Shown here in pieces: positions 33,601 through 48,600 of a stretch of DNA of 64,000 nucleotides. Location: assembly GCF_049243985.1 (NCBI RefSeq), contig NC_135372.1, positions 96,339,318-96,403,317 of the forward strand, written 5' to 3'. Under the pieces are notes generated by a model. That model made no database searches. It was not told where the DNA came from and saw only the letters and a program-made list of their open reading frames with translations. This stretch comes from Paroedura picta (Eukaryota > Chordata > Lepidosauria > Squamata > Gekkonidae). The position numbers and the translations under genes are program-made. The first letter of the stretch is position 1; the number at the start of each line of letters is the position of its first letter.

Positions 33601-36600
33601 TTACCCTAGATTCCATACAATAAATACCGCAAAGAAACAGTCTTTAATAGTTCCCAAAGAACATAGTCTAATTCTGTTTCTACAAACATGCAAACCAAGA
33701 TGAATATGATAAACTACACATTATGATCACATGTATGGAACTCATTGGCTGTTTTTTAAGAAGGGAATTCTCTATGAGAATCTCTGTTCCATGCTATAAC
33801 TGCTTTTACAGATACCAGGCTGAAGACAAGATATTTGTGTTTTTGTAACGTGCCATCCAATTGCAGCTGATGTATGATCTCATAGGGTTTTCAAGGCATG
33901 TGATTAAGCGGAGGTAGTTTGCTATTGCCTTCTTCTGCAAAGGCTTCCTTGGTACACTCTCATCCAAGTACCACCCCTACTTAAGCTTCCAAGATCTGAC
34001 AATACCATGACACATCAAAGACAAGATACTACTGCAATTTCTCATTTAAGTGCTACACATTCATTCATAGATGCTGATTACACAAGACAATTGAAATTAC
34101 TTGTGTTTTTTCTTCTATGTGGATAGTTTGAGGAATTAGTAGAGTACCAACAGTTGTACTTCAAGTAGGTCTCTGATCAGTGACTCACCTCTTCACAAAC
34201 TTCTCGCACAGCAGCCACACTGGGTTCCTCTTCAGGCTCCATACCACCTCCAGGAACAATCCATCTGTCTGGATGACGACTACTGCTCACTAACAACACC
34301 TACCAATGAAAATATAAATAACTTGGCTTTATATACGGCTGTGCAACTTTAATTCCATAAATGGTGAACACAACCTTGCTGTATAAGAAAGGCGCAACTA
34401 GAGAAGTAACTGGACTCTCCCTCTACTTACACAGTGATTGAAGCTAACATCAGAAATCTCATTATATTTCGTTTTCGGCTTGAAATACCTATTATTTTAA
34501 TGATAATTGTATGTTTTATAAAAAGGATACAGCACATAAGGTATTCTGTCATCAGATTTATTATTCCAGAACATGAGAAAGCTAAATAAAACAACTTACA
34601 CAAAGGTGTCCTACACAAGTACATATAATTTCTTCAAATGATGGTGAGGGGCAATAAATAAATTGAATGAATTAATAAATAAATATAAAATCTTTTTTTT
34701 TCAAAGATGAAAAATTGTTTTAAATAAAATGGTATAGCAATTTAAGCAGCAATTAGCAAACACATTATTCTAAATCTTGTTTTCTTACTAGATCATCTAA
34801 TATAGTAAAACATACAATTCAGTTAGTACACCAACTTTGGTTCTATATGCCACAACACAATCTTATTTGAAAAAGTATTATGTCACATTCTCAACAAAAT
34901 GCACATACAATCTGTACTGGGCAAATCATGCTTCAATATTTGTCATTGTATAAATTATTTATTTATTTATTCCATTTTTTACCCACAGCTCCCAGCATGC
35001 CAGCTCACAGTAGGTTATAACAGTAAAAACCCCATAATAAAATATAAAACCATCGCCATATTAAAACCCATTCTTCCTTTGATGGCACATTAGAAACCTC
35101 TCTCTTCCCCACTCCCAGTCTGTTCTGAAATCTCCCCCTCCAGCGCCTCAGGGGCATAAGATATAAGAGGGGAAAATCTGATGTCCTAGTCAGTCTTAGG
35201 AGGGGTCCTTAAGGATTCAAATATCATTGAGGGAGGTTAGGTTTTCTTTCAACAAAGCTGATTAGAAAATCCAGACAGATTAACTTTTGCTTGGATTTTG
35301 AAATAGTCACACCAAATCCCTTTCCAGTTTGTCTGAAAATAAAAGATCACTCTGTCATGTTCAGAATCAGAATCACACAGAGCTGAGAGACTACAAAGAG
35401 CCATCCAGTCCAGTCCCCCAACTTCTTGGGGACTTAAAAAATGTACACTCCTGACAAGTGCTCATCCAAAACTTCCAATGAATGGGACTCCACCATCCTC
35501 CAAGGAAGCATATTCAATCTACGAATAGCCCTTGCCATCAGAAAATGCTTTCTAATATTTAAGTGGAACCTTCTTTCTCATAATTTGAATCCACTGCTCC
35601 TAGACCTTGTCTCTAAAACTGCAGTAAACAAGTTGGGCCCCTCTTCAACATGTCTACCTTCTACATAGTTAAACACAGCTATCATATCACCCCTTGCCCT
35701 CCTCTTCTCCAAGTTGCACAAACCCAGCTCTCTCAACCCCTCCTAATAAGGCATGGATTCCAACCCCTCAACCATCCCAGCTGCCCTTCTCTGAACACAT
35801 TCCAACTTGTCAATATCCTTTTTGAACTGTGGCACCCAGAATTGGACACTATATTCTAAATAAGGTCTAACCCAATGCCTAATAAGATGGTTATAACTTC
35901 CCTTGCTCTAGCTTCTAAACTTCTAGCTATGCAGCTTAATATTGCAGTAGCATACTTAGCTGCCATATCACAACTGTTGGCTCATATTCAACTTATTTTC
36001 CACTAGAACTCCTAAATCCCTTTCACATGTACTACTATCAAGCCAGGTATCCCCCACCATATATTTATGCATCACATTATAGTATTACACAGTTTCTAAA
36101 TGTTTTCATGTTTATTAACAAGGTTAGGCCTATGAATGGCCCCTGCAAATTTTTTTAAGTTACTTAATTGTTAATATCACATCATATTTGAAAATATTTA
36201 CACAAAGCTGTTTTTACCAGTCTTTTGTTTAAGAGCTGATATCATTATTCCATCAAAAAAGAAATGTACTAATTTTTGACAGTCCCAATGGAATGCATTA
36301 CCTCGCAATGCAATAAAACCCTAACAGTTTATAACAGATTTTCTTATCTAGTTATGTTTTTGCTGGTAAAGGACATTTAAAAAATAGCTAAACTACTTTG
36401 TTCTTTGAGGACACCGTCATCTGTCCAGGAGCAAAAATTGTCACTGAAGTACAGGCAATTACTGCTTACAGTTTACTTTCTGTAAACAAAAAAGTCCATG
36501 AGGTACAAGCCAAGCCCAGAAATCTGCATTTTGCTACTGGGGCTCTTTACATGCCAAGCTTATTTAATATATCAAAGTAAAAAATGACCTATGAGTTTGT

Positions 36601-39600
36601 CAAGAAAACACTGATCCAGGGAAACATTTTAAAGTGCTCTAATGAAATACAGCCCTTCCTGACAACCTGATAACCATTCCTGATAACGAAAGCCAGAAAA
36701 CTTTCTCAATGTAGAAAAACATAAATTTTCCTGTATCATTCCTGGCAGTTCATTAATCCTCTAGTAGATACAAACTGTAGTTTTTGTTATTTCAACTATC
36801 TCGCTCTGAGGCAAGATGGCTGCCAGAGGTTCTTGCTGCCACTTCAAAATGGCACCCGGCCACAGCCGTGGTCAACTTCTTGGTGCGCTTAGAGCGATCA
36901 CCCCACGTGCTCCAACCAGTCACAGGGAGGTTGTGGCTGACTTGCCTGCCAGCCCAGCCCTTCTGCACCAATGGATCCTCCTCAGAAAGAGATCCGTCAT
37001 CCCTCTTCTCCACCATTATGGCTACTAATGATCTGCACGCCTAATCGGAAAGGTCTGAGTCACAACCGGCCACCGCGGACTTACTCTCCTCCACCGCGGA
37101 CTTGCTCTCCCTACTAGAAGTCAGGAAGGGAAAGGAGGGTATTGGAGGAAGAAAGAATTAAGAATAGAAATAGGTTTTTTAAAAGAAATTTTCTCTCAGA
37201 AATGCTGTTAGTGCTCCAAAAGCCTAACCGCCCTCTGTTGGTAACAGAAGGGAAAAAAGCTGACCTGCCTCCCTGAAGAGAGGGATGAAAAACACCCAGG
37301 ATGTCTTCTGCCTCTGGGGAGAATAGCTTTGTAAAGTAGCCATACCCCTGCAAATTACTCGGTATACAAAAGGGGAGATTAATCAAATGCAAAAGAAACA
37401 TTTTCCTCATGTCACAGCATGTTTTCAAGGTCTGGATGTTTTGGTATTGTAAAACATCAACACTTCTGCCATTATAACCAAATATGTCTTTTTAGGAAGT
37501 ATTCTACAAGATACTTTGGGAATTTGGCTTCAAGTATAAATACATTCCAAATACAATATGTATAAGGTTTGAGTTGTCTGTCTGTTTTAGGATTACTTAA
37601 ACATCAGAGACAAGGGCTAATTTTTTTGTTTTTTTTTCAAATAAAGAAAAGAAATATACAAAAAGATTTTTGACAGTCTCACTTGCCATTTTTCAAATCA
37701 AATTCAAATTCAAAAAACATTTAATGGCATATAAAAACATCTATATAAAAGTAGTTGATAATTAATAATTCAAAATGATTACATAGTTATAAGATAAAAA
37801 CAAATAGGTGAAATAAAATAATGATAATCAAATATACATTCCTCCATCGAATGCTCGTTAATCAGTAATTCACACTGACTATAATGCCCATGGATTAGAA
37901 TTATTTTTTACTTAGCTGATAGCTGAATATCCTTTTGTATCACCCTAGCCAAGAATTTGGCTACTAGTTCTCTTATTTCTGGGGACTTGCCATTTTTATG
38001 AATAAAGTATGAGTCCAGTGGCAACTTTTAAGACCAATAAAGTTTTATCCAAGGAATAAGCTTTCATGTGCATATATACTTCTTCAGATACAATGAAACA
38101 AAATGTCTTCAACCATTACAGCAGAAGCAGGGGGGGAGTGTTTATTTGCCAGGAAGGGCTAGTTGCATGCATAAGAAACTGGGTGATTATAGCCGAGATA
38201 GATTAAGGCAGATAAGACCTGTGAAGGCAGCAAATTAGTATACATATAAAAGTATGTGGCAATAAATAAGCATACAGATTTATTGAGAATGCAAGATCAA
38301 TGTATGATTCCAGTGGCCCCTTGAAAATCAACAAACTTTCTCCTGGCAGAAGATAGGAAAGGGGAAGTTGATTGCTTCAAAATATCACCCAAGTAACAAC
38401 CATCAAGGCTTTGGAAATACTAATGCCTATCCTAGCCAGAGACTGTGAAATGGCCAGCTCACACCTTGGCTAGAGTCTGACATCTTGAATGAACACTGAG
38501 ATTTAACACATTAGGAGGACAGAATATATTCCTAGAGATTTCAGGCATCTTTGACCCATAAGAGAGTAGAAACACAAGAGAGAAAGAAAATCCATTTGCA
38601 CAACCATTTGATGGGTTTCTTCTGGCTGAATACATCCGGAAAAGGAACTCTCACACTTGAGATCCATCTTGATAGATGCCATTGACACATAAAAGAGACA
38701 AAGGACTGGCTAGGTAATCAAAAACTCTAAGGCAGGCTTTCTCAGCCAGGGTTTCATGAAACCTTGAGGGTTCCTAAAGTCCATGGAAGGGTTTCCCAAA
38801 TGGTTGGGAGTTAATTTTTAATATAATTTTTAAATGTGTTAAACATTTATCAGGTGATATGATCATATATGATCATGTTAACCTCCCCCTTCCAAGGGGG
38901 GGGGAGCAGTCAAGTGCCAAATCATTATTTCCCCAGGAGGGCACAAGTGTGAGCAGCTATCCCCAGTTCACCAAGTAGATGAACATGCAGGCACTAGTTA
39001 CAAACTTATAAAAAAGAGGGAAACCCCATTAAAGATCACGTGAGCCAGGACAGTGGGGTCAGACAGGAACTCAGGATGGTCACTGGGCACCCACACACAT
39101 CAGAGAGCTGAAGGAGAAGAACAGTCATGGAAAAAGATGGTGGGTTCCCTTATCTATGTTCTGTGGTATTAATAAAAGGCTAAGGAGGGTGGGGGTGGGC
39201 AGGGATGGGGGAGCAACGATTGGCCCCTTAGCCCTGGACTCACGAGTTGGGACCCACCCACACCCCGACTGCCTGGGGACACGCCAGGTAGGCGACCGTG
39301 CAGGGGAGGGGGAACACCGGGGGACTGCTGGGGGGGGGGGCAAAAAGGCTTCCTGCGGGCCTCAAAGCACTCCCACCGCAAGGGACAGAGGAATGCAATT
39401 TTACCAAACTTCCTCTCACAGCCGCATTTTGCATTTTTGCTTGTAAAGCTCTCCCAACCCTCAAAAGAGAGTTCTGGGATAAATGGCAGGTTGTTTGCAA
39501 ACGGCAGAAAAAGATCCACTCTGCCAACTTTTTCATTAACTTTTCCAGTGGACCTAACCCATGGGGGTTTCCTTCCAACTCTCTGGAATGTCAAACAATG

Positions 39601-42600
39601 AAAAGCAAAGCATTTAAAGAGAGCATGCTGTGAAAAGTTTCTGCCTCCATCCCAGTTTACTCAAAAGAGAAAAGGATGCATGTACTAAAAAGGATACTGC
39701 AGACAATCTATTACAACAAAGACTATTTTTAAGTGAAATACTTGAGCAGGAAAGGCATGTACATTATAATCTCAAAATGCATTAGAACATAATTCAAATT
39801 CCTCAGTATCCGTTCATGTCTAACTTGTTAAGACATGGAAGTATTTGAATTAGTTTCTCACCCTGAACTGAAGAATGAAGAAAAAAAGCAGATGTCATAA
39901 CACATTATATTGTTGTTACATGATTCAATAACTCTACATGTACAGAACAATTTTATGCATTTTACTCAGAAGTCAGTCGCTTTATGTGTAATAGGGCCTC
40001 CTCCCTAGTAAATGTACAAAAAATTGCTAGTTTAGCTTTCTAAATTAATGCAATAAATTAGCCAATTGACTCACCTATGGATGTGCAAATAGATACTTAT
40101 CAACCTGAACTATTAAGACTGTCTTCCCTCCAAAGAAGATTGTTCCATCTGGAATTTCTGCACACAATGCTTCCACTGCCTGTGAACCATCACGTCGCTG
40201 ATTCTAGGGGGGATTTTATACAAGTATAGATTTTGTGTTCTAGAACTGTATACACTAGACGAAGACAAAGTTATATTTATATCCACTGACAGGCACACAT
40301 TTCTCTGTTCTTCCTTTTTTTTCTGGATTGATTTTTTTTTAAGGGGGAAGAACAAGATGCCTACTTAACATAGCAGAGCGAACCCTGACACTGAGTATAT
40401 AATGTTTTGTTCTCACTGAGAAGAGCATTTTGGAGTGGGACTTCCATTAGTGGTGTCCAGACATGGCTCTTGATGAATCCCCTCTGAAGGAAAGCCAACC
40501 AATGGCACAGTTGCTATGAGCCTTGGCTGAAATACTGTGTCCTGATTACGCATTGGTCCTGGCCGTCTGTCTGGAAAAAGGCAGGTGCTTTCCAAGGAAC
40601 TGATGTCCATTGGCTTTTCCTTTGATGTCCATATAACCTGAACAGCTGAGAAGTGATGCTTCCCAACCAGAGAATCACATCTGAAAAGTTGCAGGATGTG
40701 GTCTGAGACATAGGGATCAATCCAGCAGACCATACTCTGTCTCAGAGACTGTTTTACATTCAGGGTCAAACTGCTATTCCTGGAGGATATGTAGTTGATA
40801 GCGCTGTAGAAACCACTGAAGTCCAGTGAGTAATCGATCCATGGAACTGCCTTGTGCAGAAGACTATTAGGTCCCTTGAGCATACCAGGAACATGAGCTC
40901 TGTACTCTTGGCTTTGACCAGATCTTTTGGCCAAGCTGAGGCTGAGAAGGGTTGGCCAAGCTGAGGTTGAAAGGGGACATGATGGCTCTCTTAAAGTATT
41001 TGAAAGATTGTCACTTGGAGGAGGGCAGGGAGCAGTTCCTGTTGAGGATAGGACCTGCAGCAGAGGATAGGACCCGCAATAACAGGTTTAAACTACATGT
41101 AGAATGGTACTGGCTAGATATCAGGCAAAAATAGTTCAGCTGCCTAAGGAGATAGTGAGCTCCTCCTCACAGATGGTCTTTAAGCAGCAGCTGGAAAGTT
41201 ACTTATCATGGATGCTTTAGGATGATCCTGCATTGAACAGGGGGTTGGACTAAATCAAACTCTATCGTTCTATGCCCCCTTCAAGGATCGCTGCCTTGTT
41301 GTGGCAAGGGGGCTTGCGTAGTTCAGTGAAGCTATGAGCTATACCGTGCAGGGCCACCCAAGACGGACAGGTCATAGCTGAGAGCTCTGACAAAAGGTGA
41401 TCCACTGGAGAAGGAAATGGCAAACCACTCCAGTATCTTTGCCATGAAAACTCTATGGACAGTTCCAATAGGCATAACGATATGACGCTGGAAGATGAGC
41501 CCCTCAGGTCGGAAGGGACCAAAATGGTAGGGACCTCACAGAAGCAGAAGAGATTAAACAAAGGTGGCAAAATTATACAGAAGGACTATACAAGAGCGAG
41601 CTTAACATCCCTGATGACCACAATGGGGTAGTTACTGACCTGGAGCCAGACATCCTGGAATGTGAAGTCAAATGGGCCTTAGGAAGTCTGAGCAACAATA
41701 AAGCTAGTGGTAGTGACAGCATTCCAGTTGAACTATTCAAAATCTTAAAGGACGATGCAGTAAAAGTGCTACACTCAATATGCCAGCAAATTTGGAAAAC
41801 TCAACAATGGCCACAGGATTGGAAAAGGTCAGTTTACATTCCAATCCCAAAGAAGGGCAATGCCAAAGAATGTTCAAACTACCGCACAATTGCACTAATT
41901 TCTCATGCTAGCAAAGTTATGCTCAAAATCCTACAAGCTAGGCTCCAGCAATATGTGGACCGAGAACTTCCAGAAGTACAGGCAGGATTTCGAAGAGGCA
42001 GAGGAACTAGAGATCAAATTGCCAACATACGCTGGATCATGGAGAAAGCTAGGGAGTACCAGAAGAACGTCTACTTCTGCTTCATTGACTATGCTAAAGC
42101 CTTTGATTGTGTGGAGCACAACAAATTGTGGCAAGTTCTTAAAGAGATGGGAATACCAGAGCATCTTATTTGTCTCTTGAGAAATTTATATGCAGGTCAA
42201 GAAGCAACAGTGAGAACTGAACATGGAATCACTGACTGGTTCAAAATTGAGAAAGGAGTTCGGCAAGGCTGTATACTGTCGCCTTGCCTATTTAACTTGT
42301 ATGCGGAGCACATCATGAGAAAGGCGGAATTAGAGGAGTCACAAATTGGGATCAAGATTGCAGGGAGAAATATCAACAACCTCAGATATGCAGATGATAC
42401 CACTCTAATGGCAGAAAGTGAAGAGGAACTAAAGAGCCTGTTGATGCGGGTGAAGGAGGAGAGTGCAAAAGTTGGCTTGAAACTCAACATCAAGAAAACA
42501 AAGATCATGGCATCCGGCCCTCTCAATTCCTGGCAAATAGGAGGGGAAGAAATGGAGATAGTGACAGATTTTATTTTCCTGGGCTCCAAGATCACTGCAG

Positions 42601-45600
42601 ATGGGGACTGCAGCAAAGAAATTAAAAGACGCTTGCTCCTGGGGAGGAAAGCTATGGCAAATCTAGAGAGCATCCTAAAAAGCAGAGACATCACCCTGCC
42701 AACAAAAGTGCGTTTAGTCAAGGCTATGGTCTTCCCAGTTGCAATGTATGGCTGCGAAAGTTGGACCATAAGGAAGGCCGAGCGTCAAAGAATTGAGGCT
42801 TTTGAACTCTGGTGCTGGAGAAGACTCTTGCGAGTCCCTTGGACTGCAAGGCGAACAAACCGGTCAGTCCTAGAGGAGATCAGCCCTGACTGCTCTTTAG
42901 AAGGCCAGATCCTGAAGATGAAACTCAAATATTTTGGCCACCTCATGAGAAGGAAGGACTCCCTGGAGAAGAGCCTAATGCTGGGAGCGATCGAGGGCAA
43001 AAGAAGAAGGGGACGACAGAGAATGAGGTGGCTGGATGGAGTCACTGAAGCAGTAGGTGCAAACTTAAATGGACTCCGGGGAATGGTAGAGGACAGGAAG
43101 GCCTGGAGGATCATTGTCCATGGGGTCGCGATGGGTCGGACACGACTTCGCACATAACAACAACAACATGGTTCTATGACTCTAAGCTCAAAAGTCCTGG
43201 AGACATTGTCTTCTGGGTGGTAAAGCATATTCTAACTCATGTCTGTGATCCAGCCAGGGTGTTCTGCCTGTGATGGGGTAAAACTGCTCTTCACCTTGTT
43301 TAGAATAAAGCTGAGGGTGTCCTTGTTCCTAGCTCCTGAATGGGAGAAATGATCAGGATGCCATCAAGGACTGATCAGGGCCACTAGAAGAGGAAGAAGA
43401 GTTGGTTTTTATATCTTGCTTTTCTCTACCCTAAGGAGTCTCAAAGTGGCTTACAATCACCTCCTTTTTGCTACCACAGATACCTTGTGAAGTAGTTAGG
43501 GCTCAGAGAGTTCTAATAGAACTTAACTGGCCCAAGGTCACCCAGCAGGCTTCATATGGAGTAGGGAATCAAACCTGGTTGTCCAGATTAGAGACCACTG
43601 CTCTTAACCACTACATCATGCTGGAACAAGTCAGGAAGCAAAGTGGGTTGGGATGACTCCTTCCCATAAACAGGAAGTTGAAAATTTTAGTCCTATCTCC
43701 CTGAGCAATTGGTGAGAAGAGCTGATCTGGGTCTAAGGAATAATAAAGTAGCTTCAGGCAAACTTCAAGAGAGAGGGCATTGTAAAGACAAGATGCCATC
43801 ACTTTAAAAAGCTCGGTTTCTAGTCCTAAATCTACTACTGTTGTCCAGTCCTTGGCTATGTATTTCATCCATTTTAAATCTACTACTGTTCTCACTTTGA
43901 AGAGAAGGTATCTTGGAATGAATGATTCTCTTTATTCAGGCTTGTTCTTTTCAGCTTAATTTTACACATTGCTTCTTGGGTATTTCAATATTGATAATTT
44001 TAAGTATATTTTTTTCTGATTTTATTGTATTGTTTTTAGCTTTGTAAGTCACTTTTAGCAGATCTATGGAAAGGTAATATATACCTTTTCAGAATAAACA
44101 AATAGTAGACAAACCTATATTCAGGGGTATCATCGCTAAATCCTATTCTGAAAGAAACTCAACTCTCTTCCATGGTAGAGCTCCCTGAAACAGAGGCCAC
44201 TGTAATTTTAGGCTCGCTTTACAGGTAAGTACAAAGTATATACTAGTCCACAATAGGTTTACTATCCTGCTTGTATCAGGTGCAGGGAACATTAAAAATT
44301 AAGAGTTTGATGGAAATGGCAGCTGTAAGCCGCTTGCCAGGTGATGGGTACCAATCACACAATTGTTAGTTATTTGAATGATAGTGCTTATTCCAAAATA
44401 TGGAAGGTCCAAAGGCAAGGCCTATTTGAGTTAGGAGCCCAACTTTCCAGATTTCAATTTTATCTCTACATATTTCACCATCTCCTGCTATGTTACCGAT
44501 AGTCCACCACTACTTTTGTCAAGTGTCTAATGAACAGTTCTCTCACACTCACTCACTCTCATCTAAAGAAAGCAGGTCTTTAAAAAGGAAGTATCAAGTT
44601 GCTGCTGGCTACCATACAAGGAACGCCTTAAATGCCTCCTCCCATCGCTATTAGATAGCCTTTACACATAACTTCCATACATGTATCCAGCAGCTCTGGT
44701 CTTTAGCTGAAATTACACTGGCAGAATGAAAAAATAGAATCTAGCAGCAATGGCCAATCTAATTTTTATAGCTATTTACAAATGCATAAGACAATGTGCA
44801 CACAAAGGGAGAATTTCAAGGGTTTTTTGCTCAATAACTGAAGTGTATGTAAAAGAAAAGAACATTATAAAAAGGAAAGATGAAAAAGACTTTAGTTAGC
44901 AAAACAGTTAAATTTACATAACTCAAATAAGAATGATCATAGATTTTATGCTTGTATTCAATGGACAAAACAAGCAGATCTGAAAGTGGAGATGTTTCCT
45001 TATTTTAGTCTTCTTTATACTGATAACCAGGAGGAGGTAGTCACTGACTTGGAGCCAGACATACTGGAATGTGAAGTCAAATGGGCCTTAGGAAGTCTGA
45101 GCAACAATAAAGCTAGTGGAGGTGACAGCATTCCAGTTGAACTATTCAAAATCTTAAAAGATGATGCAGTAAAAGTGCTACACTCAATATGCCAGCAAAT
45201 TTGGAAAACTCAACAGAGTCCCTATGCTGTCAGTATGCCCTAAACAGAATTTTTTTGCTGAGTAAGTCAACTTGAGATCCAAGGATTGAATGTACAGACT
45301 TCGAGGCCATATATCATTGCTTTGCCAAAACAGTGTGACCTTACACCAGTGGTCCCCAAACTTTTTATCACCAGGTACCAGTCAATGCTTGACAATTTTA
45401 CTGAGGTAGTCTTTTGCCGAGGGACATTGCCACCGCCACTTGAGCCCCTGCTCCGCTTGCTTTCCCACTGGCGCCCCTGACTTCCCACTGCCCGCTGGGT
45501 GGTGCTGCTAGCAGCAGCTGCACAGTGCCATGCCAAGGGGGAGCCCCAGCAATGGCAGAGCAGCCCCCGAAGCAGCAGCCGGGGAGGAGGACGAGGAGGA

Positions 45601-48600
45601 GCCGCGGCCCGGTACCGACTGATCCACGAACTGGGACCAGTCCCTGGAGCAGTGGTTGGAGACCACTGCCTTACACCATTCTTTTCTGAGACTCTGCAAA
45701 TTCATAAATTAACATCACATGTAACCAGTGCAACCATACCCCTAAAATGTAACCAGTAAAAACCAGACCCCCTGGACTGTTTTCCAGGGGTGCCAAAACC
45801 CCTGGATCAGTATCTATAACAGACCTCATAGTGTGACAAGAATAGCACTTGTGTGCTTCTTCAATCAAGACTATGGACTCTGGAGTTGGAACATTTGATC
45901 TGGCCTAGACATAAGGCAAAAGTCAGACCAACCTTTCTCAGCAGAGTATCAGTGAAGCTCGGCATGACTGACTGACCACATGAACCCAGCATCCCTGCAT
46001 CTGTGGGAAACACACATAGTGCTGGCAACTTCAAAGAGCATCCCCCTTCCCGACACCCCACCCCACTAAACCAGCAGATCTCAGAAGAAACTTCTTACTT
46101 CTAAAATCCCCTTCCTATCCACCCAACCTAATGCCAGCTTGCCAAGAGCCTTATTGCTTTATATAGTTATCCAGATCAAACCAGGTCCCAAGTTTCCCAG
46201 CTCATTCTCTTTGATCTTGGACATCCTGGATAAATGAACCTTTTGGGCCCACATAAAAGGGGGCATCTGCACTCTTTGTCCAAATTCCCACTTTTGCCTA
46301 CGTGACTTTTACCACATACCTTCCCCAGGGAGAAGGGTATAAAACACCTTCTGCACTGGGGGGGGGAGGTGAGGGGGCTGCCTGGCTACCTCCTGACTCT
46401 GAGGTAAGGACCACAAAACAGAAGCCCCCCCCACACACACACACACACACAACCCCCCACTACCCTGCTAGCACCTGCTGCATGGACAGCTGCAGCGGGC
46501 TTTTTGTTTAGTTTCTTAAATAAAGCTATAAACCTTATTTTAAACAGTAATTGTTGTCTGCCTTGGATTCCTGAAGGGCTTAATCATCTCATAAACTATG
46601 CAAAACAGATCCTGCTAGTTATTCCCCTTTTCACATAGCTGATTCCCCTAATTTTTGATCAGAACATTTTGGGATAACAGAGCATTTTGCTTAACAACAT
46701 ACCTATAAACAAATATTGCAGTTTTATTTTCTGCCCTGATTCATTAGAGTTTCCAGGAGCAAAGAGGACTCTGAGATATTTAATGCCACTGAGCCACTTG
46801 CAACTGTAAGTACTGCCATTCTAAAGGTGGTGACAAATCAGATCTAGACCTAGCTGACAAAATGACAAAAACTTATCCTTATAATCTATCAACTGGTTCA
46901 ATGTAAAAATCCCCTCATCAGTCCAATCCTTCGGTTAAAAAAACATTTCTTCTCAATATTTAAATCTGGATTGGCCCATAGCATTAATTTAGAATGTGAA
47001 AATGAATAAAATTCTACTTAAAAGAAACACCATATATACCGGTTAACTATTTAATTGTGCAATACTACAGAGAGAAAGTAGGACAACAGAATTTCTGGTG
47101 TAGATACAGTTGCCTACCCTGGTGCCTGCCAAGTGTTTTTAGAAAGTAGAAAAGGCCAGGTAGAGCTTTTGCAGAGCAGAATGCCTGACTGGCTGTGCAC
47201 ATTTATTTTAAAAGTGGCCACCAAACCACAAGGACCTTCAATGCATTATTGTGTATGCAAGAAATTATTTTAACTCAGAAGAAAAAAGGAAATCACGAGG
47301 CACATAGTAGTCTTCTCTATGTTTATAGATGAAAAGGTTATAACATAAAGTCTAAATGGTCAAACATATGATCAAACATAGAGTCAACCAAAACGGGATC
47401 CTAGGTTAAGTGACCCGCTTTCTGTTTTATCTTCGTCAGTGGTTGCTCTTCCAATATACTGTCGCAGTAGTAGTCGTAGTATCACATTGGCAAAATGCTC
47501 ATAATCGTCTGGGGATTTCATAAAGTGCCCCATTATTTTAAAACACTACACCCATTTTAAACAGACTTCTGTCTGTAATGAAGAGTTACAATTAGAGTTA
47601 TGCATAACCTCACTTGATATGATTAGTTCCACCTCCTGCAGCAGCCGTATTGTAGTTGTATCCTCCACCCTGTTACAGAATTTCAAAGGCATCTGCAAGC
47701 GTTAAAAGGTTGGCAACTGCTGACATATGGTAATGAGAGAGAGAGAAGCCTACAGGACAAAATGTACAAAGTGAATTCATGGGCAATGAAGAGAACATGA
47801 ATTAATCCTGTGCATCAGGGGTGCATCACAGGATATATATAATGAATTATTTATGTATTTAGATTTTTATACCGCCCTTCCCTACGGCTCTGGGCGGTTT
47901 ACATAAAACATTTTGGAACATTTACATAGAACAATATAATCAATATAACAGTATAACATTTATTTCTTAATAGTGAATTATCAGATATCTGATGGGTATG
48001 GAAAAGATGCACTTTTGGAATTAATTAATACATAAGTCAATCTCATTGTAACAGTTTTTAAACAACTCAAATGAGAAACTAATGAGCATTTAACAAAGAA
48101 AAAGAGGGGCTTCTTAAAACTAGACTCTCAACTTAAATTCTGCTATGTGTAAACTGAAGAAAGCTATCATCAAGCAAAAAGCTGATAGGGACGATTCAGA
48201 TGACGCTGTGTACTTGAATTTTCAAATGTCTTTACCAAAGATCCTCCAAATAAATATAAAAATAATAGATTCTGAAAAACGAGTCTGTATTGCCAGTAAA
48301 GTTTAAATTACATCCGAGAACCAAATTACCAAATTATTCAAGAGAAATGGGGAACCCATAAGGACTTGTGAGGGAGGGCCTTATTTTTCCTCTCTTACTA
48401 GTTTCTCTTTACCTTCCCTGAAAGCCTTAGAAAACTCTAGCCATGTTGTGCAAGTCCTGTTGTTGGTTTGGGCCACGTCCAGTTGTATAGTAAGAATCAT
48501 AGAGTTGGAAGGGGCAATACAGGCCATCTAGTCAAACCCCCTGCTCAACGCAGGATCAGCCCAAAGCATCCTAAAGCATCCAAGAAAAGTGTGTATCCAA

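Noticed and set aside
39169-39594. 141-codon minus frame
   Set aside because: GC-rich patch with overlapping frames on both strands; no motif.
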